Shown here: positions 8,588 to 16,806 of the stretch, in pieces
How positions within the stretch are numbered: position 1 is the first letter of the stretch
Layout: every line of letters begins with the position of its first letter
NCBI GenBank assembly: GCA_964465145.1
Contig: CAYXJR010000053.1
Coordinates: forward strand, 1 to 30,360
DNA length: 30,360 nucleotides
Direction of reading: 5' to 3'
DNA from: JAUVKA01 sp964465145
Lineage (GTDB): Bacteria > Bacteroidota > Bacteroidia > Bacteroidales > UBA12481
The notes under the pieces: generated by a model
Database searches by the model: none
What the model was told of the DNA's origin: nothing
Seen by the model: the letters and a program-made list of their open reading frames with translations, nothing else
Position numbers and translations under genes: made by a program

Positions 8588-9253
8588 ATGTTTAAAAACC
8601 GAATTATCATACTAATCTACTCGATGCTAATCTTTAGTGCCGACTGTTTTGGACAAATATCTGCAGACCAGCTGGTAAAGGGATTGGGCGACAAAATGAA
8701 CCAGATTGAGTCTTTTGAAGTGGATGCTGTCATCAAGGTGGATGTAGAATTCATCAATATCAAAGACCGGGAAGTAAGGATAAAATATCAGGCTCCCGAT
8801 CAATTTATCTTTGATACCAAAGGATTGGCTCTTCTACCGAAAAATGGCATGCAGATGGAATTTTTATCCATCATTAATGGGGAATATGTGTCTATCGAGG
8901 CTGGGAATGAAACCATAGGTAATACAATTACTCAAATTGTTAAAGTCATACCTGAATCTCTTGATTCGGATATCATCCTGGCCCAATTCTGGATTGATCC
9001 CATTGAAAGCCGGATAATGCGGATGAAGACATTCACACGTAAATCAGGTTCTTATATGATAGAATTTGAATATGAATCTCAGGACGATTTCCTCCCTTCA
9101 CGACTGGTTGTAGCCTTTGAAATCAGCAACATGTCCATACCCATTAAAATGATGAATGATTTCATGCAAAATTCTTCTACAGAAGCTGATTCGATACCAA
9201 AACAAGCCAGAGTTATTGTTGAATACTCAAACTACAAAATTACCACCAAATAG
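8588..9253 (+). CDS. periplasmic LolA/DUF2092-like protein
   Basis: A 221-residue exported protein. Residues 1-22 are a signal peptide ending CFG|Q. Although a cysteine lies at 20, the preceding residues do not make a good lipobox. The mature part opens with a helix (ADQLVKGLGDKMNQIESFEV) followed by alternating beta strands, including RIKYQAPDQFIFDTKG. This fits the half-barrel fold of LolA/LolB and DUF2092 proteins, which carry lipids or lipoproteins across the periplasm. It starts one base after the permease stop codon, so it probably works with the exporter, for instance as a periplasmic acceptor of its cargo. The family assignment rests on pattern recognition, and the partnership on gene position. 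Confidence 0.65.
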   Translation: MFKNRIIILIYSMLIFSADCFGQISADQLVKGLGDKMNQIESFEVDAVIKVDVEFINIKDREVRIKYQAPDQFIFDTKGLALLPKNGMQMEFLSIINGEYVSIEAGNETIGNTITQIVKVIPESLDSDIILAQFWIDPIESRIMRMKTFTRKSGSYMIEFEYESQDDFLPSRLVVAFEISNMSIPIKMMNDFMQNSSTEADSIPKQARVIVEYSNYKITTK

Positions 9254-9378
9254 TTCGGGTGTCTGAAAAATATGGATTAATTATGAAATTAATTTCCTGA
9301 TTTATAAGCATTTATCATCCGGATGCAGATAGAATAAAAACAGTTGAATAAAATTGCTCCCCATATCTATTTAAAAGT

Positions 9379-9386
9379 TACCTTTG
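9379..9386 (+). promoter_or_regulatory. -7 promoter element for the EF-G gene
   Basis: TACCTTTG is an exact TAnnTTTG match. A TTG lies at 9354-9356, 22 bases upstream, slightly longer than usual for the -33 element. Transcription would start near 9393, 24 bases before the ATG at 9417. A possible ribosome-binding site GGAG occurs at 9402-9405. This places the start at 9417, because a TTG at 9384 in the same frame lies inside the promoter. Confidence 0.7.
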
Positions 9387-9416
9387 CACCCGCTTAAAAC
9401 TGGAGAAAAAAAAACA

Positions 9417-11492
9417 ATGTCATTAAATAATCTAAGAAACATTGGTATTGCAGCCCATATCGATGCCGGTAAAACTACCTTAACTGAAAGAATCCTGTTT
9501 TATACAGGTATTAATAGAAAAATTGGTGAGGTCCATGATGGCCTGGCAACAATGGATTTCATGAAACAGGAGCAGGAAAGGGGTATAACCATTGCTTCTG
9601 CAGCAATATCGACCAAATGGAAGGACACCAATATAAACATAATAGATACTCCGGGGCACGTTGATTTCACTCTTGAGGTGGAGCGGTCCTTGCGGGTTAT
9701 TGACGGAATGGTTGCTCTTTTTTGTGCTGTTGGTGGAGTTGAACCGCAAAGTGAAACTGTTTGGAACCAGGCGGATAATTACAAGGTCCCCAGAATAGCC
9801 TTCATCAACAAAATGGACCGCAGCGGAGCTGACTTCTTTGAGGTGATTGGTATGATGGATGAGTTCCTGGATGCCAAGGCTTTTCCCTTTCAGCTCCCGA
9901 TAGGATCGGAAGAAAACTTTGAGGGTATAATTGATATTATTGCCAATACTTACTATAAATTCGAGGGTGGTGATCGGATTGTTAAGGGAATTCCGGATGA
10001 ATTTAAAGAGAAGGTTGGACAGCTGCGCAACAAGCTGGCAGAAAAACTCTCAGAGTATAATGATGAAGTAATGGAATTATTTTTAGATGAAAAGGAAATC
10101 CCCAACCACCTGCTCAAATTGGCCTCACGCGATGCTGCACTTAAATTACTCATCACTCCCGTATTTTGTGGAGCTGCATATAAAAACAAAGGAGTGCGAT
10201 TGTTGCTGGATGCTATTATTGATTACCTGCCCTCTCCTATTGATGTAGGAGCAATTATTGGGCTGGATACCGATAATCCTGAAAAGACCCACTCACGCTG
10301 TCCTTCAGCCACAGACTATTTTTCAGCACTTGCTTTTAAGCTGATCAATGATCCATTCGTTGGTCAGCAAACTTTTATCAGGATTTATTCAGGCACCCTT
10401 AAGAACGGTATGCAAATTCTGAATTCTACCAAGGGGAAAACCGAACGAATCGGCAGGATCCTTCGCATTCATGCTAAGGACAGGGAAGAAATTAGTGAGG
10501 CCGGGCCAGGGGATATCGTTGCCCTGATTGGTATGAAGACAGCTAAAACCGGAGATACTCTCTGTGATCCCAACAATAAGCTTCTTCTTGAAAACATAAC
10601 CATACCACCTCCTGTAATTGAACTCAAGATTAATCCTTCAAAAAGGAAAGACCAGAGCAGGTTAAGTGAAGCCCTAAGTAAGCTCTCCAATGAAGATCCA
10701 TCTTTTAATGCCCATTTTGATGATGAAACCGAAGAAACAATCATTGCCGGGATGGGTGAACTCCACCTCGAAATTATTGTTGAACGAATCAAGGATGAAT
10801 TTAAGATAGAAGTGGATGTTGGAGAACCTTCTGTATCTTACAGGGAAACTATTACCCAGGAGGTTGAAGTAGATTATAAACATTCCAAGCAAACTGGGGG
10901 TAAAGGACAGTTTGCCCATGTTGTCATGAGACTGGAGCCTAATAGCGGCAATGGCTATGAATTCATTGACAAAATTAAAGGTGGTGCTATTCCTGCTGAG
11001 TTTATCCCTTCCGTAGATAAAGGAATCAAAAAAACTCTTATGCGTGGTGTCCTGTCTGGGTTCCCGATTGTGGACGTTAAGGTTGTATTATTGGATGGTA
11101 AACATCACGCCGTGGATTCTTCCGACATGGCATTTCAGACATGTGCATCAATAGGTTTTAAAATTGGGTTTCTAAAAGCTAAACCAACTCTTTTGGAGCC
11201 TGTTATGAAGATAGAGATAAATACACCCGATGATTACATCGGGGATGTTGTGGGTAATCTTAACAGACGGAGAGGAAAAATAGAGTCGATGAGAAGGTAT
11301 AGGAAAGGCTCCCAGAAACTTAGTGGCTTTGTCCCGCTTTCAGAGATGTTTGGTTATTCAACAACGCTTCGCAACCTTTCTAGCGGCCGGGCAAACTATT
11401 CTATGGATTTCTATAAATATTTGCCTGTCTCAGCATCACTTCAAGAAGAAATTCTTAAGAAGATCCAAGAGAAAAAGGAAGCGAAGAAATAG
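9417..11492 (+). CDS. fusA: translation elongation factor G
   Basis: A 691-residue GTPase that drives ribosome translocation, and ribosome recycling with RRF. The G domain is complete: P-loop AHIDAGKTT (13-21), switch I ERGITI with Thr58, DTPGH with the GTPase-activating His81, and NKMD (131-134). The G5 motif reads CGAA (251-254), where SA or TA is more usual. Domains II to V follow, with the domain IV tip and the SGRANYSMDF segment near the end. The in-frame TTG at 9384 is rejected because it lies in the promoter, and the GGAG before 9417 supports the ATG. It is not next to rpsL, rpsG or tufA, so it could be the main EF-G moved out of the str operon or a second paralogue. The intact His81 argues against the GTPase-deficient EF-G2 type known in Bacteroides. 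Confidence 0.93.
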   Translation: MSLNNLRNIGIAAHIDAGKTTLTERILFYTGINRKIGEVHDGLATMDFMKQEQERGITIASAAISTKWKDTNINIIDTPGHVDFTLEVERSLRVIDGMVALFCAVGGVEPQSETVWNQADNYKVPRIAFINKMDRSGADFFEVIGMMDEFLDAKAFPFQLPIGSEENFEGIIDIIANTYYKFEGGDRIVKGIPDEFKEKVGQLRNKLAEKLSEYNDEVMELFLDEKEIPNHLLKLASRDAALKLLITPVFCGAAYKNKGVRLLLDAIIDYLPSPIDVGAIIGLDTDNPEKTHSRCPSATDYFSALAFKLINDPFVGQQTFIRIYSGTLKNGMQILNSTKGKTERIGRILRIHAKDREEISEAGPGDIVALIGMKTAKTGDTLCDPNNKLLLENITIPPPVIELKINPSKRKDQSRLSEALSKLSNEDPSFNAHFDDETEETIIAGMGELHLEIIVERIKDEFKIEVDVGEPSVSYRETITQEVEVDYKHSKQTGGKGQFAHVVMRLEPNSGNGYEFIDKIKGGAIPAEFIPSVDKGIKKTLMRGVLSGFPIVDVKVVLLDGKHHAVDSSDMAFQTCASIGFKIGFLKAKPTLLEPVMKIEINTPDDYIGDVVGNLNRRRGKIESMRRYRKGSQKLSGFVPLSEMFGYSTTLRNLSSGRANYSMDFYKYLPVSASLQEEILKKIQEKKEAKK

Positions 11493-11597
11493 GGAAGATA
11501 TCCCGTATTTTGACTAACAAATCGAATCTTTTGTGCTGATTAGGTTTGCGTAATAGTAAATTTTTCGTAAAAGTGTACAGGATTTGGATCCTATTTA

Positions 11598-11605
11598 TAA
11601 CTTTG
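11598..11605 (+). promoter_or_regulatory. -7 promoter element for the sensor kinase gene
   Basis: TAACTTTG matches TAnnTTTG exactly and ends 16 bases before the ATG at 11622. No well-spaced TTG was found for the -33 element. The mRNA leader would be very short. Confidence 0.5.
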
Positions 11606-11621
11606 ACAAAGATTTACGATT

Positions 11622-13715
11622 ATGGAAAGCCATCAAAACAGCCTCCAGATTATTGATACACTTAGGCGCCTGAATCGGATCTTTGTGCACAAAAGAACCA
11701 CCAATCAATTACTTTCAGAAGTTTGTAAAACGCTTATATCTGTCCCGCAATTCAATTCTGTATGGATTGCTGTCATAAAACCTAATAAGGCGGTAGATGC
11801 TTTTCAGCAGGAAGGATTAGGGGCCTATGGAGAAAAATTGGAAGAGCAGCTATTATCTAAAGGCCTTACACAATGTTCCAAGCTTACTATAGAAAAAGGA
11901 GGACCATTTTTTGTAGAGAAGGATGCTGCCACTTGTGGAGATTGTTCTCTTCTTCAGGACAATAGGCAGTACAAATCTCTTACTTTGCCAGTATTCTTTC
12001 AGAATAGCCTCCTCGGAGTAATAGCCATTTCAGTAAATCCTGATCAATATCTTGACAAACTCGAAGAATCCCTGCTGATCGAACTCAGCGAAGACCTTGG
12101 CAATGCCCTGAATACCATTTTGTTGGAAAACAACACAAACACAATCAATGAAACGATAAACCACCTTTCCAAATCGATTTCCGGCAACACATCACGGGAA
12201 GTGCTCAACTCTTTTATGCTGAATATGGTAAAAAACCTGGATTCAGATTACGCATTCATAGGCCGTTTGGTACCAGGTTACGAAGACAGGATCAAAACAA
12301 TTTCAGTTAGCACTCCAGACGGAATCATAGAAAATTTTGAGTACCCTTTACTCGGGACCCCTTGCGAAGAAGTTATTAACAAGGATGTTTGCTGTCATAT
12401 TGAGGGAGTTGCGGAATTGTTTCCAAAAGACAAACTCCTGAAAGAAATGGGGATTGAGGCATACATTGGTGCTCCATTAATTAATTCCAAACAGGAAGTT
12501 ATCGGTATCATGGTTGTGCTCAAAAAAGCCCCCTTCCCATCAGAAAGCCTGGCAATCCCTTTATTTAAGGTGTTCGCTTCCAGAGCTTCCAGCGAATTAA
12601 TTCGTTTCGATACCGAACAACGAATACTGGAAAGTGAGCACCAGTATCAGGAATTAATAGAAAGTTCCAAGAATCCAATATATATCATTGTTGGTAACCA
12701 ACTTGCATTAGTTAATTCTGCCTGGCTTGATAAGTTTGAGTTTACTCTTAAAGAAGTAAAATCCCCAGGTTTTTCCATCCATCAAATTGTTGCACCCGAA
12801 TCAATGGGCCTGATGCAAAGCAGGCTCGATAATTTCCTGTCAGGGATAAGCCAACCTTTCAGGTATGAATTGAAAGCCGTGTCCAAATCCGGGAGGAAAT
12901 TTGACCTGGATGTGAGTGTTACCCACCTTAACTGGCAAGGAAAACGGGCAGTTCAGGGGATATACAGGGATATCACTGAAGCCAAGAAAGCCGAAAGGAA
13001 ATTAATCAAAGCGCTTAAAGAATCCCGGGAACAAGCCCATATGAAAACTGCATTTCTGTCTAATTTGAGTCAGAAATTCCAAACGAGTCTAAGTCAGATT
13101 ATTGAGAGTGCCCAGGCGATGATTCTGGATAACAATGGTAAAATAAAATCCAAAGAATTTGCCGATTATATTATCAAAAATAGCAGCTTACTGCTTGAAC
13201 ACGTCAACGATATTATTGATATCTCACAAATAGAAATGGGTAAGGTGACCTTGAAACCAGAAAAGTTCAACCTTTCTGATTTATTAAAAGATGTTACTCA
13301 GTATTTTCTGCCACCTGCCACCAATAAGGGCATTGAACTGACCTGCTGCAGAAAGAGAAATTCTTCTGTTGAAGTTATGGCAGATCCTACGCGTGTGAGG
13401 CAAATTCTCATCAATATGATGAGCAATGCTGTTAAATATACAGAAAAAGGCAAAATCCACATTGATTATATTCTACGCCAGGACGATGTTCGGATTTCTA
13501 TTGCCGATACAGGAATAGGTATACCACCTGAAAAGCAAAAAAACATCTACGAATCTTTCCTTAATCCAAATGGAAAACTTTCCGGCAATTACGACGGATC
13601 TGGTCTGGGATTGGCGGTAACCAGATCCCTGGTTCAGCTTATGGGTGGAAAGATCTGGGTGGAATCCAACCCAGGAGGAGGAAGCATATTCTATTTTACT
13701 ATTCCTTTAGCCTAA
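11622..13715 (+). CDS. GAF-GAF-PAS sensor histidine kinase with degenerate H-box
   Basis: A 697-residue protein without membrane segments, so probably cytoplasmic. Layout: a GAF domain at about 10-170 with a CxxC (Cys105, Cys108); a second GAF domain at about 185-335 (GIEAYIGAPLI and GIMVVLKK strands); a PAS domain at about 343-455 ending in GIYRDITEAKKAE; a HisKA-like helical pair at about 473-540; and a HATPase_c domain at about 580-697. The ATPase part is intact: N-box Asn598/Asn602, DTGIGIP at 629-635, GSGLGL at 659-664. The H-box is not. The usual SHEIRTPL reads SQKFQTSL, with Gln484 where the phosphorylated His should be. It may therefore sense and bind ATP without autophosphorylating. 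No response regulator is adjacent. Confidence 0.88.
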   Translation: MESHQNSLQIIDTLRRLNRIFVHKRTTNQLLSEVCKTLISVPQFNSVWIAVIKPNKAVDAFQQEGLGAYGEKLEEQLLSKGLTQCSKLTIEKGGPFFVEKDAATCGDCSLLQDNRQYKSLTLPVFFQNSLLGVIAISVNPDQYLDKLEESLLIELSEDLGNALNTILLENNTNTINETINHLSKSISGNTSREVLNSFMLNMVKNLDSDYAFIGRLVPGYEDRIKTISVSTPDGIIENFEYPLLGTPCEEVINKDVCCHIEGVAELFPKDKLLKEMGIEAYIGAPLINSKQEVIGIMVVLKKAPFPSESLAIPLFKVFASRASSELIRFDTEQRILESEHQYQELIESSKNPIYIIVGNQLALVNSAWLDKFEFTLKEVKSPGFSIHQIVAPESMGLMQSRLDNFLSGISQPFRYELKAVSKSGRKFDLDVSVTHLNWQGKRAVQGIYRDITEAKKAERKLIKALKESREQAHMKTAFLSNLSQKFQTSLSQIIESAQAMILDNNGKIKSKEFADYIIKNSSLLLEHVNDIIDISQIEMGKVTLKPEKFNLSDLLKDVTQYFLPPATNKGIELTCCRKRNSSVEVMADPTRVRQILINMMSNAVKYTEKGKIHIDYILRQDDVRISIADTGIGIPPEKQKNIYESFLNPNGKLSGNYDGSGLGLAVTRSLVQLMGGKIWVESNPGGGSIFYFTIPLA

Positions 13716-13808
13716 ACTTCCTACATTTGCATCCGATATTTTTTTTAATTTTCGTCCAGATGAACTTGGACGCATGTATCTGGGATGTATTATTATTACA
13801 ATAGCTCC

Positions 13809-16109
13809 CTATTCACTTTTAACCTGAGTATCATCACAACCATGCTCAATGGTTTGAGCATCCACCACTGCAATGGCAGTCAAGTCAATTATTTCCTGCA
13901 CGCTCGATTCCATTTGAAGAATATGAACCGGCTTTTTCATACCCATTAGTATTGGGCCAATGACCTCTGCCCCTCCAATCTCCTGCATCATCTTATATGA
14001 AATATTTCCCGAATTAAGACTGGGGAATATTAAGGTATTCACATCATGATCGGCAAGTTTGCTAAATGGATATTTGCTTTTTCGAAGCTCTTTATTGAGA
14101 GCAAAATTAGCCTGCATCTCTCCGTCAACAATAAGATCCGGGTAATCCCGATGGAGAATTTTCACAGCCTGAGCAACTACAGAAGGCGATCCAACGCGAA
14201 TATTCCCAAAGTTCGAATAGGAAACCATCGCTATTTTGGGAATGATATTGAACTTCCTGATCTCCTCTGCAGCCAGCAAAGTTGTACCCACCAGAGCCTG
14301 AGTATCTGGCATTTGATTAACCGTGGTGTCGGCGAAAAACAATAGGCCTTTTTTTGTAAACAGAATATACATACCAGCAATATGTCCTAATTTTTCGCGA
14401 ACCCCAATAACCTGAACAGCAGGTTTGATAACATCTGCATATTTGCTTGAAGTGCCAGACAGGAAAGCATCTGCCTCGCCTGTTTCAACCATCATAGCTC
14501 CAAAATAGCTTTGTTGCCGCATTAATTCCAGGGCTTCCTCATAGGTAACACCTTTCCTTTGCCGGTGGTCGCAAAATCTCCTTGCAAATCTTTGTGTTCT
14601 ACTGCTTTCTGTATCACCACTCAGATCAATGATAGGAACCCCCGTAAGGTCTAAACCATTCTCCAAAATTATTTCCTGTATGTCATTCTTGCTCCCCAGC
14701 AACATTGGTATGGCCAACCCATCATTTTTAACAGTCTGAACAGCTTTAAGGACTTTTAAGTTATTTGCCTGCCCATAGAGAACACGCTTAGGATTATTTC
14801 TGGCCGCTTCAGTGATGCCACGGATTAAACTATTGTCAATACCCATTCTTTTTTGAAGCTCAAGGGCATATGCATCCCAGTCATGAATTGGTTTTCGAGC
14901 AACCCCTGATTCCATAGCCGCTCTGGCAACTGCCACGGATACAGTAGTGATTAGCCTGGGATCCAGAGGCTTTGGAATAATATACTCCCTGCCAAATCGT
15001 ATATTTGATTTATTGTAAGCCAGGTTAACCAATTCCGGGACATCCTCTTTTGCCAGGTCGGCTAGTGCTTTTACAGCAGCCACTTTCATGTCTTCATTGA
15101 TCTTGGAGGCACGAACATCCAAAGCTCCACGGAAGATATAGGGAAATCCCAGAACATTATTGATCTGATTGGGATAATCCGATCTCCCCGTAGCAAAAAT
15201 GAGATCATCCCTGGATGCCATTGCATCTTCGTAAGATATTTCAGGGTCCGGATTTGCCATAGCAAAAACTATGGGATCCTTAGCCATGGAATTAATCATT
15301 TCCCGACTTACCACATTACCTACCGACAAACCTAGAAAAACATCGGCACCAACGAAAGCATCCGCAAGAGTATCCAGATCCCTGTCCGTCACATAATGTT
15401 TTTTTATCTCATTCAGATCCTTACGCTTTGTGTTTAATACCCCTTTACTATCAACCATTACAATATTCGCAGGCTTTACTCCCAATGAGATATATAAGTT
15501 GATGCAGGCAACTGCAGCTGCTCCTGCACCGTTTACCAAAACACGTATCTGGTCAATTTTTTTACCACCTAATTCCAGGGCATTAAGCAAACCAGCAGCT
15601 GAAATGATAGCTGTTCCATGCTGATCATCATGGAAAACAGGGATATCCAGTTCCTTGATCAATCTCTGCTCGATCTCAAAACATTCCGGGGCCTTGATAT
15701 CTTCCAGGTTAATGCCGCCAAATGTTGGAGAGATTGCTTTAACAATTTGGATGATCTTATCCACGTTTCTTTCATCCACCTCAATATCAAACACATCCAC
15801 ATCAGAAAAAATTTTAAATAGTAGTCCCTTCCCCTCCATTACCGGTTTTCCTGCCAGTGGACCAATATTTCCCAAACCTAACACCGCGGTTCCGTTGGAT
15901 ATCACCGCCACAAGGTTGCCTTTTGCTGTATATAAATAAGCATCCTCGGGATTCTTTTCTATTGCTTTACATGGCACTGCCACCCCCGGGGTATAAGCCA
16001 GCGACAGATCTCTCTGCGTGCTGTGAGGTTTGGTGGGCACTACTTCAATTTTCCCAGGACGACCCTTCATATGGTATTCAAGTGCAGGATCAAGCTTTTG
16101 TTTTGACAT
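13809..16109 (-). CDS. maeB: NADP-type malic enzyme fused to phosphotransacetylase-like domain (MaeB)
   Basis: A 766-residue cytoplasmic enzyme that oxidatively decarboxylates malate to pyruvate, supplying NADPH. The length matches MaeB (about 760). The malic domain has SLAYTPGVAVPCKAI with Tyr39, the general-base region GKPVMEGKG with Lys94, metal-site Glu136-Asp137 (LEDI) and Asp161-Asp162 (FHDDQHGTA). The nucleotide-binding domain has NGAGAAA at 193-199. From about residue 430 to the end it carries the phosphotransacetylase-like domain typical of this family, which is thought to be regulatory (acetyl-CoA responsive) rather than catalytic. The gene is convergent with the sensor kinase upstream on the map, and monocistronic. 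Confidence 0.95.
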   Translation of the reverse strand: MSKQKLDPALEYHMKGRPGKIEVVPTKPHSTQRDLSLAYTPGVAVPCKAIEKNPEDAYLYTAKGNLVAVISNGTAVLGLGNIGPLAGKPVMEGKGLLFKIFSDVDVFDIEVDERNVDKIIQIVKAISPTFGGINLEDIKAPECFEIEQRLIKELDIPVFHDDQHGTAIISAAGLLNALELGGKKIDQIRVLVNGAGAAAVACINLYISLGVKPANIVMVDSKGVLNTKRKDLNEIKKHYVTDRDLDTLADAFVGADVFLGLSVGNVVSREMINSMAKDPIVFAMANPDPEISYEDAMASRDDLIFATGRSDYPNQINNVLGFPYIFRGALDVRASKINEDMKVAAVKALADLAKEDVPELVNLAYNKSNIRFGREYIIPKPLDPRLITTVSVAVARAAMESGVARKPIHDWDAYALELQKRMGIDNSLIRGITEAARNNPKRVLYGQANNLKVLKAVQTVKNDGLAIPMLLGSKNDIQEIILENGLDLTGVPIIDLSGDTESSRTQRFARRFCDHRQRKGVTYEEALELMRQQSYFGAMMVETGEADAFLSGTSSKYADVIKPAVQVIGVREKLGHIAGMYILFTKKGLLFFADTTVNQMPDTQALVGTTLLAAEEIRKFNIIPKIAMVSYSNFGNIRVGSPSVVAQAVKILHRDYPDLIVDGEMQANFALNKELRKSKYPFSKLADHDVNTLIFPSLNSGNISYKMMQEIGGAEVIGPILMGMKKPVHILQMESSVQEIIDLTAIAVVDAQTIEHGCDDTQVKSE

Positions 16110-16314
16110 GATTTCTATAGCTTTATATTGTTATGTTTCTCCCTACGAAGATAAATAATTGCCCTCTCATTAACTATGTCAAAAGTCAGGGATTGAATTA
16201 AAAGAGGAACATGGGGACATGATTCAGGTGATTCAAAACAAAAAAAGTTAGAGAAGCGAAAAGCGATCCAATACTTTTAGGAAGTTTTTAACACGTAACT
16301 TAAACTTATAAGTG

Positions 16315-16322
16315 TACTTTTG
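16315..16322 (+). promoter_or_regulatory. -7 promoter element of the copper export operon
   Basis: TACTTTTG matches TAnnTTTG exactly. It ends 15 bases before the ATG at 16338, so the 5' leader would be short. A TTG at 16320, in frame with the first gene, lies inside this element and is not a start. The region 16110-16314 holds no gene; it contains two units resembling the octamer repeat seen at 29285 (AGAGGAAC and ATGGGGAC, 16204-16219). Confidence 0.6.
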
Positions 16323-16337
16323 CGTTCTATAAGACAA

Positions 16338-16706
16338 ATGATCAGGCGAATAAGTCATATTACAATAGCAGCCTTGCTAATAATGTCCACCACAGGATTA
16401 ACCATCCATCAGCATTTTTGTATGGGTAATCTGGTGGAAACCAGTATTTTTCATGAGCCTGAGTATTGTTGTGGTGAGGGAAGTGATTGCTGCAAAAATG
16501 AGAGTGCAACATACAAGCTGAAAGAAGATTTTGTATTCTTCTCTCAGTTAATTGATTTTGAAGATATGGTTATTATCTTGCCTGAAATGCAGCCGTTATT
16601 TACAGGACGTTTGGAAGTCCAAACCAAGCCCCTTGGCACTTACAAAATCTTATACCCACCAGACATAGGTACGGCGCTTGCCCGCTTGCAAGTATTCTGT
16701 TTATGA
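16338..16706 (+). CDS. HYC_CC_PP-like small exported metal-associated protein
   Basis: A 122-residue protein with an N-terminal hydrophobic stretch (residues 5-23) acting as signal peptide or anchor. It then has HQHFC (His24, His26, Cys28), a CC pair at 44-45, a second CC pair at 51-52 and YPP near the end (106-108). This order of motifs is that of the Bacteroidota family called HYC_CC_PP, small cysteine/histidine proteins found next to heavy-metal efflux genes. The likely role is binding copper or silver in the envelope, inferred from the residues and from the Cus-type pump genes downstream. The ATG at 16338 is chosen because the alternative in-frame TTG (16320) lies in the promoter. The gap to cusA is 100 bases with no promoter seen. 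Confidence 0.72.
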   Translation: MIRRISHITIAALLIMSTTGLTIHQHFCMGNLVETSIFHEPEYCCGEGSDCCKNESATYKLKEDFVFFSQLIDFEDMVIILPEMQPLFTGRLEVQTKPLGTYKILYPPDIGTALARLQVFCL

Positions 16707-16806
16707 TTTAATTGAGACGATAGCCACCGTCCCGGTTGCATTCTGATATTCTGAATCTGCCATAGGACGTGGTCTTAATACGTTTTCTCAACTAAATTGT
16801 AACAAT

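Noticed and set aside
9276..9293. AT-only inverted repeat ATTAATT/AATTAAT after the LolA-like gene
   Set aside because: Seven A-T pairs and no following T-tract; too unstable to call a terminator.
13732..13772. Plus-strand TACATTTG (-7 consensus) and hairpin CGTCCA/TGGACG in the gap between the kinase and maeB
   Set aside because: It would only drive transcription antisense into maeB. No -33 element or downstream gene was found, and the hairpin has no T-run after it on either strand, so a terminator or antisense RNA cannot be supported.
16146..16153. Minus-strand TATCTTCG as promoter for maeB
   Set aside because: One mismatch in the most conserved part (TTCG for TTTG) and no TTG at the right distance; too weak to list.
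16204..16219. Two octamers resembling NNRGGGAC upstream of the copper operon
   Set aside because: Only two units, not anchored to a stop codon; could be chance, so not counted as an array.
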